Origin: Urechis unicinctus
Lineage: Eukaryota > Annelida > Polychaeta > Xenopneusta > Urechidae
Assembly: GCA_034190875.2 (NCBI GenBank)
Contig: CM067358.1
Span: 56,090,856 to 56,154,855 of the forward strand
Direction: 5' to 3'
DNA length: 64,000 nucleotides
Shown here: piece by piece, positions 23,701 to 36,959 of the stretch
Numbering within the stretch: position 1 is the first letter of the stretch
Layout of the letters: the number at the start of each line of letters is the position of its first letter
Made by a program: the position numbers and the translations under genes
The notes under the pieces: model-generated
The model's input: only the letters and a program-made list of their open reading frames with translations
The model's database searches: none
What the model was told of the DNA's origin: nothing

Positions 23701-26700
23701 GGTCGGGCCCCAGATACCTTTTGATCTGCAGTCGTGGCGCCTAAGCTTCGATTATTATGCAGCTCTAAGTTTATTAGAATTGCCCAAATGACGCACAATA
23801 GGCTCTTTGTTCAAAGGTAGGTCCCAGCAAGTACGCAATAATAGAAGGTAACAATTCCAGCATATACGCTCAAAAGAATCTCAGCTTTTAGCGCTTACAT
23901 GCTCTAGGACGTATGCGAAAACACCATGGTCCAGTTGACGTCTGAATGAGGCCAACATGGTTTCTACCACTTTTGGTGCAAATAAACTTTAAATAGCTAC
24001 ATCACGACGCTGATATAGACCAGTAACGACCTGTTGGCTTGTGAGATAAAGGGCTCGACAATCAAGGAAATAAACCATAATAGCCTCATGCTAGCTTATT
24101 CGTTTCACTTTGAATGGACCACCTATGGTCAAGCTCCAGCGAATAGAGTTGACAATAGTTCGTTGAAGTTCGGGCACAACATAGGCGAATAAGCTTATTG
24201 ACTTCAGGGAAGATTTTAAGATGCGCTCAGGTATGCTGTCGTACTATGAATACTTAATGTACAAAAACATTAGGCTTTACATGCCTACCATTATTTTGAA
24301 TACGTTGAGGCCCTAATGTACATTCAGTTGTATCATCCAACAAACAGCTTGCTTACATCGCGCTCATGGATCTTAAAGAATGTCTTTGAGGGCATGTTCA
24401 AAAAAAATCTACAGTTCGAGAGAGGGTTCTAGGTCATAGCCTATTTCAAAACTTCGCAATTTCATGTGTCTAGTTACATACACATAGTCATATGGACCCT
24501 TGGGGTGTTATGTGGATGTTTGCCACTGCTGGAAACCTATGTGTGTCCGAAGCAAACACAATTTGGGATGTTATTAGTCGTATTTGGCATGTTTGCTAGC
24601 GAGCTGTGTTGCATTGTAGAAGATATGCTATGTTTGTACGCATTTAATGTTCCTATCTTTACTTGTCCCGCTAACTTCATGATTAACTTTATGACTGAAG
24701 CCCAAGGGGTTTCCGAGCAACAGCTTGTGCATTTGACTTTTGTACCTATTGCAATAAAGGCAGAATGCGATTGTGATTGTGGTCAAATTTATTTGTTTGA
24801 ATATTAAATCCCTAACACGTCTTGGAATAATATAGTCAGCTATAACATTCCTTCCTTTGTGTGATTTTCTACAGCATCAGTTCATTTTGCTGTCCATTGA
24901 GTTTATGGCGATAATATGGGCATTGAGTCGAGCGATAGATATCGTAGTTATCACTTTAATCAAACATAATTGTACTCATTGCTCACCAAAAATGCCACAT
25001 TGGTTATGTCGACATCCATAACACACCTGAATATCGCACTTAGTGGTCCACACTAGAATACAGTTTCAACGGCCGATCGAAATAGACAGGGACACATTAA
25101 AATTGGTTACTGCCTCAAGCTTTAATGGCTTATATTTTACTTCACATTCTAGCAATTAACACGATGATATATATTAATGTATAGCACAGTATTAATAATA
25201 AGGATAGATATATCTGCCCCTTAATAGGGGCCAATTATGATCGCAATTGATGCATACATAATTAAATGCGCTGTATAGTTGCAACCATAATGCAATGAAT
25301 AGCAATTGTCAATGTTGGTTAAGGTGTGGCCTGTCTGATTCTTCCTCCTTCAAGCCACTGTACTGCTTCCTAAATGAAAGCGAGCCATGATTACAGTCCG
25401 ATATTGATTGCCAAAATCGTAAAAGTGCTCTACACGGTTAGAGTGATCAGGTTCCTTGAGTTGTCAATCTGGAATTGCAAACTTTTTATTAAGATATTCT
25501 ACATTGCCTCCTCTATTGGGGCTGCGACGTCAGGCCATGACGGCAAATCATGTGAGTCAAGGACGTAGGAGCCATGTGTGTTGGCAATTCAACGACAATG
25601 ATGGAGTTAAATCGGAATATGCCCGTAATAGAGATCAGATTTATTTGTACTTTTATATGACAGGACTGGTATGTTGCATGGGGTGTGTCACGGTAATCAC
25701 CGCGATTCGTTCCATGATTAATACTCATGAGGTGTATAATTAAATCAGATATATGAGCGACATATTGTAGTGTTGGATTGTCATCTAATTTTTGTGGGAA
25801 AACCCAAAAAATCCATCGGTTTGGAATTTCCGTTAGCAAAATTCATTAAATGCATATTTCAATTGGTAACAGTTAGCTTAATATTTCAGATGTGATGAGA
25901 ATCGAAGTTACTAGCTACAAATCAATGTTTGAGTAAGGTTTGCATCTAGACTATGATATCATGGGAACTGATCGACCACAATTGGCACTTGCGGGCATCA
26001 ATAACATGCTATTTAAATGTGTACTATGCGATAAAAATGGGTCGCTATGGTTATCTAACATATGGTTCCACAATGCTTATACAAATATCAGCGAGTGTGT
26101 GCCAATATGTGATAAATAATCCAACGTGCGAATTTCAATAGTAAAGAACAACAGGGTCAATAGCGATTGCAACATGCTGAGGCTTATGTATCACACTAGA
26201 AAGATGGCTGCAGCACACGGTGAAAACCTTTTGACTGAGCCACTTAATTTAGCTCAACTGCATTCCATGGCATCTAATGCTTTTTAAGATTGTTACAGCT
26301 TTTCGCTCATTCATCAAACATCAATGTTTTTAGATGCATCACCTTGTGCAGTAGATCGAACAGTTAGCACTATATCCTCTTAAAGAAAACGTTGCCGTTT
26401 ATATTGTGAACGATTGCATCTCAACCACTCTGTTATAGTTCCCGCCTGAAGTAAAGGCATCATTTGTGTCATGTGACGCGTGTCGCGTAACATTTTTGCA
26501 AGTAAATTGGTAAATATACTTGAGTTATTAGGGAAGTCGATGTAATGGTTCCGATAAGTGCACATTTCGTAGCATTAGTGGCATCGTCGCCAGTTGACAC
26601 GTCTGGTGGGATCATTATATCACTGAGAGTATGGTTTGATCTGCTGTATTTAACCAGGAAATGAATCTAGTAGGATGGATAAGTTTTGCGAGTAAACTTT

Positions 26701-27015
26701 ATACATATGAGTGTCTGTGGTCGATTGAGAGTCAGACAAACGCTGCGTTTACTTGATTGTGGTTCGCGTCATTGGTTCTACTGTTCAGTGGTTATATGGC
26801 TCGTGATATTGGTCATAGCAGTCAGTTTTATATCAGAGCTTTACATCAGCAGCCGAAGCCGCTCTCGATTTTCAACTCCACTCTTCATTTACCAGCGTAT
26901 AAGATGCTGAAGAGTATCCTGCCATTAGAGTGCATGCGTACAGCGGGCATTATGACGACAGGGTTTATGACAAGTATACACGTTATATTTGCAATCTATG
27001 TGTCTTGCTGTCTCT
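23701..27015. other. Intergenic sequence, nothing firmly recognised
   Basis: The first kilobase could be more of fossil 2, but I could match no further Polinton gene in it. A 113-codon plus-strand frame at 24466-24807 is Cys-rich and hydrophobic without a recognised family. Other frames (25456-25743, 25513-25839, 26757-27035) are at most 108 codons and overlap on both strands. Confidence 0.45.
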
Positions 27016-28060
27016 TGACCGAATGGTGTCAATAATCTAGAAAGCAAGGTGCTACAAAACATTATCTTACTTCGATGAATAACATCGCCATCAGTAATCA
27101 TCCGATGTGTGGATTGGAAAAAACATTCGAGCGAGAAAGACGGATAGAGTAAATGCTTTCCATGTCTTATACTTTCTGAGGATAAAGAAAAAGTAAGTGT
27201 GCGCCGGTTGGGGATCGTTATATATATATATTAACTATGTTTTCATTATGACTGGCTACTTGTGTTAGATTTCAGACACACACCGCACACACCCTGTACG
27301 TGAATGATTTCCACAGTTATTATGCTGTTTAACCTCTATAGAGCAAACAATTATTTAACGCAAATGTGCTTTTGGATTTCCGCGCCTATAGAGTTTCAAC
27401 CTCCAGTAAGTCATGGCATTTTATTACAAGGCAGTAATGACCAGGACTTAAAAACATCGTGCTTCTATGTGGTATATTATATGGGCGTAACGCATATTTA
27501 ATTAAAAGGTATAACTGTAACCTATTGGCGTGGCCATGGATTTGATTTTGCCTGAATACTATTAATGCATAAACCCCTTGCCACATGAAAAGTGACACCA
27601 ACCATACAAAGCTGCGTAATTAGCCAACTAAAATGATGAGGTGTACACTAATAGGCTCGTTGCTTTTTGGCAGGCTCGCATTATGGGATTCCGGCAGGTG
27701 ATTATATAAGACTACATACCATTACCAAATAAAGTGCTTGCTCAAACAGACGTGAACATTACGACCAGGTACTTCCATAGCGCGGCAATATCATAATCAT
27801 AAATAGTCGTCTCACGAACTATGATCTGGCTTACTACACCTCCATGTCATAGCCAACACTGTTATACTAGTTTGCCAGCGGCTAGAGGCATGCATCGCGA
27901 GACTGTCTGTTACAAATATGGCGCAGTAGTACGAACGCTGCGATAACATTGCTTCGCCATTTCTGTGTGAGAAGTTGCTTGTGTCGTCCATAAAGAGGCT
28001 CCCATGAGGAGCGCATCAATGTGACGTGAATTGAATTATCGTGCTGTTGAGCCTTTAATA
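27016..28060 (+). repeat. Segmental duplication copy 1, block 1
   Basis: Collinear with 36960-38350. Shared words in order include ATCGCCA(C/T)CAGTAATCATCC, CAGACAC(A)CACCGC, ACGTGAATG, GCGCAAATGTGCTTT/ACGCAAATGTGCTTT, AAGTACTTCCATAG/AGGTACTTCCATAG, GTCGTCTCACG, CTAGAG and CTTGTGTCGTCCA. Identity is moderate with many small indels, so the duplication is old. There is no coding signal. Confidence 0.88.
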
Positions 28061-31000
28061 GTATGTAATTAAACAAAGGCCTTCTCGCACCAAAGGAACC
28101 AATAGCCCCACTTTCCCTTCTCCGTTTCTCCTTCATCTACAATGACGCTGCCGCCGTCCGCATATCTCGCTTACACAGAGCAATCCTTGCTTGTCACCAC
28201 GCAATATCTTCTAGCGGCTAACCTAATTACGCACAAGCCAAGATACCGGCGCCTTCCAACCTGCGCATAGACACTTGGTTCCTCTTGTTATCGCTACAAC
28301 TACAGTGACTTTACGATGTGCGAATTACCTGAAAACAGCTTTCCCATCAACTACATGCATAGACCTTGCTTAATGAAACACCAAATAAAATATTAATTGT
28401 TCCTAACCCGGTCGATCAAGTTTTATAAAGTCTCATTAATGATCCGCCTGGAATGTTAGTGGGTCATCATCCACGTTATATTAATGGAATTGAAGTAAAG
28501 GCAGACACGTTAGTCGGAAGTTTGCGGGAGGCGAAATCCGCTTTGCCGCATGACGACAATGATGCCAAGAAGTTTTATGGAAGTCTGGTGAGGATAATTC
28601 CTGCATATTCAATGAAATATTTTTGGCCGAGTTATTCACGCCTGTCGCCCGGGGATGCTCCCCGACGGTTTGCTAATGGATCATGGCATTAACTATTCTG
28701 CTTGTAATCTCAGTGGAAATATGACATCAGCATTAATGATGTTCATCCAAATGGAGCATTATGCGTACCGAAGCAACAACTGACAGCGCGAGGAAGACAT
28801 ATTTCGATGTTGAAACGATGTCTATATTAAGTTCATTTTAAAGCCCTTCTTTAGAGTGCAAGCGTCTAAGGTCCAATTGGCAGTAATGCAGAGGCGTCTT
28901 ATACAGTTAATTTACCATCCATTTATCTCATTTGTCTACAAGCTACACATGGCGCGTTGTCACATGTCACTAACTGATTAATAGCTCACAATTCATTTTT
29001 TCAACTCACGAGTACATGGTGAGAGTGTAGGTGAAATGACTTTTATGTGTATCAGAAATCAGAACATATGATCTTCTCGCAATGGACTCGAAATTGGCGC
29101 CAACTTCCATATGCGGAAAGCACGTACATAGCGTGTCTCGCAGTAATTTGCAGATGTTTCGGTTTATTCCTCCGCATCATGCACGGCGTCATCGAATAAA
29201 CACGCTTGGTGTGGAGCCAGGTTTGCCTTCCTGTAGCGGAACTCAGGTGTTTTTGATATTAATCAGTGGTTATATATTACAGTTCTTATCCAGTGGGTTC
29301 GCCAATCCCCAATATTTGCTGTGCGACTATTTTCGCCCAATTCACATTGATAGGATGAACGATTGTTCCTCAAAGTCAACCATTATATGTATTAATGTTT
29401 TTAAACAATGCTGATAACAATTTGTGTCGATGATTGATTTCCACAGTTATGCATTATTTACATTATATGCACAGTTACTAGGGTTTACATGTTTGGTTAT
29501 GGGCGAAAGTTTTATAATGGCTAACAAGATTGGTTGCGATCCTGCTGGCCAAAATGCTGACTCAGCGATTAACTTTGCATAAAGGATTTCATGTGTACAT
29601 GTAACTTGCGATATATTACTTAGCGGACAACACTAAATGTGTTGTTTGTATGTGACTGAGCAAAGGTGTGCTAATAGCTTAATGCAAACACAGGCTTCCG
29701 GTGGGCAGACTTAATTAAGCTTGCTGACGAAAGCAGTACGCGCTTAGTTTCATGAACATTTGACAGACGTTTGACTGGTGACATGAGTAATCTGCCTGAC
29801 CTTGTTGTGTTGAAACAGGGTCTACGGACGACTCATCGCCTGCTTGTTGTACACGAGCTGAAGCTGGTGAGAACATAATCCTGCCTTGTAAATCACGATG
29901 TGTAGCTTCCTGTCACTTATCTAATGAACTTTCCCAGTGGACGGCAGTCGCTCCATTTTGGTAGTATATCTGTTTAGTGATTAATGAGAGCGTGCAGGAT
30001 AAGCTCTCATTGGCTTCATAATTTCCCGTTTTTCGGCAAAAAAGTTTGCAAAGAGTTACGTTATCTGAATTTCTTTGCCAAGACTAATCTGTCATGCGAA
30101 CTTCAATAATCAGTATTTTTGAATCCAACTGTTGTAATGAAATGCGCCATATCATGAGATGTACTGTCGCAACCCCAATCAGCATGAAACAATTGCAGAA
30201 AAAATAATATTCCAATGTAGTTATATTGTTTCGCTCAAATGTTAAGTAAACGGCAGTACCAACGCATGCCATTACTACACCTCTCCTAGTATAGACGTAT
30301 TGACAGAATGCACCGAATGCACAAATATACATAATTGTGTTATGTACTTTCACAAAATGATCTCTCAATGCGCGTGGGATGATAACAGTAATTATCTAAT
30401 TCAATGAATTAGTTTACCAGTAAGGACCATACTTCTTATCAAACGTGTATAATATATAATTGCAACCAATGCAGCTGATATATAGTTAAATGTGGTAGTC
30501 AGACCAAAGCGACGATATCGTACGCTGAAGGGTAGCAAAGATCAAAATAAGTATTAAAGTAGCTGTCAGTAGGAATGCCGTCATTGACGGAGTACGTGTG
30601 CGAGAAGCTTAAAACCAGAATCATTCTGCGGGTAGTAGAACCCTTCTTCTCCACAGACATTATAGGTGGAACGGTTTGAGGCGAGGCTAATGCAGTCTTT
30701 GAAAAAGGACCGATTGCTGTTAACAGTTCTGTTAAAACAAAACCAAATATTTGATTGCGTTACCAATGAAAATATATTCATCAAAAATAATCCTTTGTTT
30801 TAGTTCGCTAATTGACCTGCATTCCTCTCACAGACGACAACCTTTTGCCTTAGTTGCTGCACAATGCTCGATTGTTTAATGAGACAGCATTCACATATAC
30901 TTCGCATTATACTTTAGGAATTATTGTTGTAATGAATTGGTTGCCTTTTCAAAGTGATTGGAATAAATGATCGGTTGCAATTATCCATGTAATATACTAA

Positions 31001-31329
31001 TCAGAGAAAATATTTTATAGAACGGAAACAGCACATCACACTAGATGCTAGAACAATATCATTGTTAATTTCGTCATTTCAAATTGTTTGGGAAAACGAC
31101 ATAGAAAATGATTGATCTTCGATCGTCCGAACGCATGAATAAATATAAGTGCATTTGATACTGTGGGAGAGACGTCCGCCCAAAGACTCAATTGGAGTCT
31201 CCTCTTAACACATTGAGGCAAATATAAGACGACAAGGTTAAATGTATATGCCGTATAGGAAGCATTTGCAAAATATATGCACAGAATTAATAATTGAAAG
31301 GTATATAAATGGTTAGTTTTCTGAATACT
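28061..31329. other. 3.3-kb segment present in copy 1 only
   Basis: Between the two duplicated blocks copy 1 has about 3.3 kb where copy 2 has only about 250 bp (38351-38600). It contains no recognised gene. Frames reach only 110 codons (29082-29414). It is either an insertion in copy 1 or sequence lost from copy 2. I found no terminal inverted repeats or target-site duplication at its edges by eye. Confidence 0.6.
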
Positions 31330-32720
31330 GTTCAATCTTTTGTGCATAGTGAAAGCCTCGTATCGTATTAGTTGTATTATGGGTAAATCGCCATTATAGG
31401 CGGAGTAGATGAAGGCATTCTGACGTTTGCATCATTAATTGGATCAAATGTAATTCATCTACCACAGAGAATTTGGGGAATTTGAGAAACCACCTGAGGC
31501 GATGAAGGGTGCGAGTTTCACAAGCAGCAGCGTCTCGCCCGGCTTTGAGGGGCAATAATTGATGAAGCCCAAATTGGAAGCGACACTTGAGAATAACTAA
31601 CATGGCTGTACACTGAATTAGAATTGCATTAACTGTGTAGAACGGTCATCGAAATACAGTATTGTTTAGGTTACATTCATGAACAGGTGATAAGCACTGA
31701 CTTGCTGCCTCTTCAGGCACCTCAACATCAATCACAGTCAGGTGCCTTATAGCTGAAAAAGCGTCACGACCTGGCAACCCTGGGCAGACTGTCATTAGGG
31801 GTGATTCATTCTATCAGCTGCATTTCATCAAGGCAGCAAAAGATTTCGGACGGATCTGCTCAACGTAAATATGCGGGCGAAGTAAAAAATGACAGCATAA
31901 ATACAGCAGTAAAGTGGGTGAATAATCAAGTACTAATGCAGTAAAAGTTTTTTTGTTTCTCTTCTAATCCGCAGAAAAGTTGTATTGGTCACGGTTCGCT
32001 AATCACCCAGGAATTGAAACTGTCCTGCACAATCTAACCCAATGAATCATTTATATCGGGGTTTAGATATATATACCATGACATTTATTATCTGCATCCC
32101 TTCCTTCAAGCCAAACATGGTTTCCAACATTAAATGTGAGTTCGAATCGGTAATAAGTTTGGGATTACGCACTGAGTATGAGTTGATACGCCATTAAAGA
32201 CTTTGCATTGAAGTGAGCAGTATTCATAACATGACCAAAGAAGATACAAATATGCCAAAGTGTAAATCAGGCCAATTAAATGGCTTAAGCAGAAATAATT
32301 TATATGTATTTCGATGCGAACATTTTCGGGTCAATTCGGGCCATAGTGCGATTATGTGCCGATGTAAAGGTTAACATATAACTGTGGTCCTATAAGATTG
32401 TTTAGTATTGAGATATATGCTGCAGAAATATTTTTTCCCCATACCGACCAACCCAAATTAATCATCAGCCCGAAGAACAGGTCTCAAAGCGGGCTCAATG
32501 ATTTGGACAACGTTGGCTTCTATCCCTAAGTCACTACTATGGATTCGAGAGCTGCTGCCCACTTAACCACATATATGCTGCTCCATTTTGTCCCGTACTC
32601 AATGCATGTCGCTTCCGATTCATAGGCTTTTTGGCGATCAATTTGCTTTTGCGCTTTTGTAGTTCCTACAATGACACGATCGTAACCCTTCCTTGGCATT
32701 TAATTCATCAAATCAATGAT
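31330..32720 (+). repeat. Segmental duplication copy 1, block 2
   Basis: Collinear with 38600-40210. Landmarks include TACTATGGGCAA/TATTATGGGTAA, GGGTGCGA(G/A)TTTCACAAG, GAAGCGACACTT/GATGCGACACTT, CCTGCTCAAC/TCTGCTCAAC, AAGCCAAACATG(G/A)TTTCC, GAGAGCTGCTGC and CTACAATGACACGAT. Substitutions and short indels are spread throughout. No coding signal is conserved between the copies. Confidence 0.88.
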
Positions 32721-32829
32721 CTATGTCGACCCTTTAGCAACATATTGGGATGACGTAAATATTAAATATGAGAAACGGAGATCGCATTAAGGCATGAAGA
32801 ATGTTGCGCAATAGAGAGAATATATAGTG

Positions 32830-33375
32830 ATGGTTGTGGCATGACTGGTTTAGTAACGCTGGTAATAATTGTCACCATAATTCATTAAGTGTCTGGGTTG
32901 CCAGGTAAACTGAATTCACCACACCCGGCTGTGATAATTGAAAAACTATGCCCGGAGAAAATAAAGATTCAATTAAAAAGAAAATGTAGAGTTGAATTTT
33001 TATTAAACTGAATTTGCTTGTTTTGCGATGGTAGAAATCAGGAAAACAGCTGCAATGCAATAATGCTGACTAACAGCTGTTGCGCATTCAGGACATAACA
33101 AACCAACGGACAACATGACCCAACACATCAGTCTCAATATAGCAGTGCGACTGTCAATTTAAATGCCCACTGCTCAACCAATAAACAATAATCATACACG
33201 CTACCCTTGATCGATTCAACAGTTGATCCAAATCTGAAACCTGATTCATGAAAAGCGTACGCACAGCGAAGCACGACTGACATCAGTGGAATCGGAGATA
33301 ACACTGACAATAGCAGAATTAGCATGAGCCGCAAAATACTCACCAGCTGCAATACCAATGCCACCTTAGTTACAA
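32830..33375 (+). repeat. Segmental duplication copy 1, block 3
   Basis: Two short stretches match copy 2. 32830-32905 pairs with 41862-41935 (shared TAATTG..A.....TTAAT/CATTAAGTG.TTGGTTTGC-type order). CAG.TGCAATA.CAATGCCACC at about 33343 pairs with about 41942. The ~430 bp between them in copy 1 is missing from copy 2. Weaker evidence than blocks 1 and 2, but in the correct order and followed in both copies by (TA)n. Confidence 0.6.
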
Positions 33376-33406
33376 CATGATTGCGGGATGCTATGCTCCA
33401 GCGATA

Positions 33407-33714
<308 letters not shown>

Positions 33715-33717
<3 letters not shown>

Positions 33718-36080
33718 TGACGATGACAACCATTCGTAGACTGCTACCTTTCCAAAAGTTCACTTTTGTTATCATTATTTATTAAAAATTGATTCGGCAT
33801 ATTTTAATCGATATAATCATAAAGTTTAATGTGGTCGCATTTTATTCCAGGTTTATACTTCTGGTCCTCTAAAGGACATTACCGTATTAACAGTCGTAAA
33901 CTTTTTCTTCGTTTACTGTAATTATTGTCGGGGAACCAACTTCATTCGAAAAGCCTTTTCTGATAATGCTGTAGAAACACCCAAAACATAATCCTTTAAC
34001 CTGCATTCGTTGCTGTCGAAGACGTTACGGAAACCTTTTAGCAGCGTTTCAACAACTCAGTTCGCTATCTTATGAGTTAGACGGGTCCTACTACTTGTCA
34101 CGATAGAGCTTGAGTGACATATATGCCGCTGTATTACTGTTGCGGTAGCTCTACTCAACGAAATAATACGAAGAAAATGCATACATATAGTCTTGTTATA
34201 TTTCAGCAAGTAAATAACATGTGGCGAAATGTATAAGGAACCGCCATAACCGGAACAAGAAGACTGTCACGTTAGCTAGCTATTTCACAATCTCTTGCAT
34301 GAAGCATAAGAGTGTGACCTTAAGCTTCAGGAAACCATTTCAACCGATTTGTTGACGATTCAATCGTGTGATAGCTGGCAAAACTACCATCCGCCCTGTA
34401 AAACACAATAATGGGCGCATGCACACTTGTCATTGTCTGGAATAAGCCAATACACGTTGTACTTGGTATGAATTGGTTTCATTATTCATATTCTACATAT
34501 AACAGATTGCAACAATCATGTTGGACAATAAGGTTCGGTTGAAAATACAGTTTGCAGTTGCTATCAAGGTAATTAAGTAAATATATTTAATATATTCTTT
34601 ACCAGCTCAATGGTTAACAATAAGCAAATGCAAATATTAATAAATACGACTATTTCAGTTCAGCTCCTACTGTTGGTTTTGCAACTTTGCTATACTGCAC
34701 AAGGCACGATATTACGAGTATTTGGTCAAATAGAGAAGGGAGGTCGTCATACGCACGTTATTACCTGTCCGGATACTAGCGCCTGCATTAATACACTAAC
34801 GTATCACATCAATCCAGACAGAGCCTGATAGTTAGAAATTGATGAAATCTTATGCAGCTTTACTGGAACTGCTGTCAAAAGGATGCGATACAAATCTATA
34901 CATCCTCAACGACTCTCTCCATGTTCATGACTCATCTGCAGATCAAAACATCGTGATTATGCCATTGCGATTGATTTGTCCATTATGCCTAAAGAGGCGC
35001 ATGTTAAGCGATAAATCTCTTTCTCTCTGATATTCAAATCTAACGGAATGGTTTCTCATTATTCGTTGCATTCGATGGCGAGGACAAATTGCGGTGCACT
35101 CTTACAATTACCGATGGTAATACATTTGGCAACATGCGGCTTATCTAAACACCGTTGACGGATTTGATGCTAGAAAACGATTCATAATTTATAAAGCTGT
35201 TTGTTTTAACCTGATATTTTGTTACTTACTTTGTGCTGTTGACGGGTTGCTAACACACCACACTAGCACCGGTATGGCAGCTTCATTTGTGACACGTATA
35301 TACAACTTACAACGTACTACACGTGGTGCATGGCAAAAACTGTTTTTATGATTGGCAACTTTTGCTTCTAGTTGTTCACCGTATATCAAACATAACCACT
35401 ATTCTCTTTTGCGTTTTGGCGATGACATCCGTCACAAGCGTATCATGCGAGTTCTCTAAATTTCTCGCCTCAATAAAGCGTTCAAAACTAAAACGAAATC
35501 AATCTAATTAATACATAAATGTATGTTAGATTCATTGTTGAACAAGGTTGTGGTTGTATCGTGAATACGCATACAAAGAACACCATGGTTGATTGTGCTG
35601 CAAACGTCGATGTCTTCAAGCAGCATCATTCCGTCCGCTGGTGTTTATAACAATTGTTGACCCACAAATCCTTGTTTGGTTGGATATTCAATAAGAGGGT
35701 TTAGGATTTGGTCAATGCAGTCTAGCTTCGATTGCATTGATAATCGGACTTCAGGAACAAATGCTGTCTCAACCAACCGGTTTTATCATAGTTGATACTT
35801 TCATAATTGAATGCGTTGTGTTTACAGCGAATGTCATATTTTCCCTTCCGGATGTCAATGAGACCGTTTTTGTTATTGTGTTAAGATAACTCGCAATTTT
35901 GGGCTAAAAATGCGGGTCTAAGACCTGCGATTCAGATTCGCGGGAAATTGCGACGCGAGTTATCGGGATATACCAGCGCAAACAAACAACTCGGTGACCG
36001 AAACACTGTATAGGTGATGACGTTACTTATCTACGATCCTTAATGAGGGGTTTGATCTTGCGAAACTGCTTTGAAGTGTG
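33715..36080. other. Intergenic sequence, nothing recognised
   Basis: Only short frames (maximum 77 codons). A modest inverted repeat-like patch at about 35885-35960 (AACTCGC...GCGAGTT) surrounds GCGGGTCTAAGACCTGCG, which is itself palindromic around GGTCTAAGACC. No RNA family was recognised there. Confidence 0.45.
35914..35931. repeat. Short palindrome nested in longer inverted repeat
   Basis: GCGGGTCTAAGACCTGCG is a near-perfect hairpin (GGTC/GACC core). It is flanked further out by AACTCGC (about 35889) and GCGAGTT (about 35954), so about 70 bp could fold as a compound hairpin. Possibly a decayed inverted-repeat element or an RNA-like structure. The family is not recognised. Confidence 0.4.
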
Positions 36081-36215
36081 AATGATGAATTCCAACCGCC
36101 TGTAACGTATGAACACAGTGAATACTGCCGAGACGAGGTTAAACTCGTGAAAGTGCTCTGCACGAACAACCTCGATTGTTCCGCTTTGTACTTGCTAGTT
36201 AGCGCCCAATCAATG
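36081..36215 (+). repeat. Dispersed repeat, copy 2 (partner at 18289-18425)
   Basis: Partner of the segment at 18289-18425, same orientation, with shared words CGCCTGTA, ACTGCCGAGAC, TAAACTCGT/AAAACTCGT and GTGCTC in order. It sits about 0.75 kb upstream of segmental duplication copy 2, but the corresponding location upstream of copy 1 does not carry it, so it belongs to a separate family. Confidence 0.65.
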
Positions 36216-36959
36216 CAGAGGGTGTGAATCCTTTAAATGACACGTTAACTCCAAGTGTGCGACACGTTTGCTCCAACATTTGTTTTCCAATCATGGTAGA
36301 CGTTTCGTATTAGTTAGTGCATTATTGAGTTAATTACCTATTGTTTTTTTGCCATTATCACATGATGTAGTGGAGCTGTAGAATGCTTCAAAACTAAGCT
36401 GAGAACATTCATGAGAGAGATAGATTAAACATTTTACGTTAATGCTAAATTTGGTTATCAGCGACTGGAATGCTGAAGGCTTGCTAAATCTCCTTAAGTT
36501 TTTGGGAAGCTCTGAGTACAGTGATAAGTTACTGTCTGCTAGTCGATGAATTTTTATGAGCATTCCTCAGCCAGCATAAAGTTTTGAACCTGAAGATATT
36601 GATTACAGTCAAACTCAATGATCTTTCATTAAAGAGTCATGTGCAGATTGTTTAAGCCTGTAATTTGGCAGTTACCGGCGTTCACGTGAAGATATTAATA
36701 GTCCCTATCCTTTGATCTGTTTCGTGAGTATCCGTATAGTCTCTTGAAGTAACCAAACTTAGATGAGCAAATGCTTTGGTATAAAACAGGTAACAAATGT
36801 CTTGTCTTTTTGACGAAAAATGTGTCTACCGTAAATTGAAGGGAATGAACCAAAAACCGAATAGGGTTGCATAGGACTGCTAGTGGCATAATATTGCAGC
36901 TAATGCAGGGATAGTGGGGGAGATGCGCTGACAGATGCCGCCAAAGAAGAAAGGCTTTT
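36216..36959. other. Intergenic sequence, nothing recognised
   Basis: Short frames only (77 codons minus strand at 36330-36563; 95 codons minus strand at 36695-36982). No repeat partner was seen. Confidence 0.5.

Noticed and set aside
24466-24807. 113-codon Cys-rich hydrophobic frame
   Set aside because: No recognised family and no splice or promoter context. Length is within chance expectation for 64 kb. It could conceivably belong to fossil 2, but nothing shows it.
29815-29960. Translation resembling an immunoglobulin V segment (GENIILPC ... W)
   Set aside because: Only a few matching residues, no continuation to the second cysteine and no exon boundaries in place.
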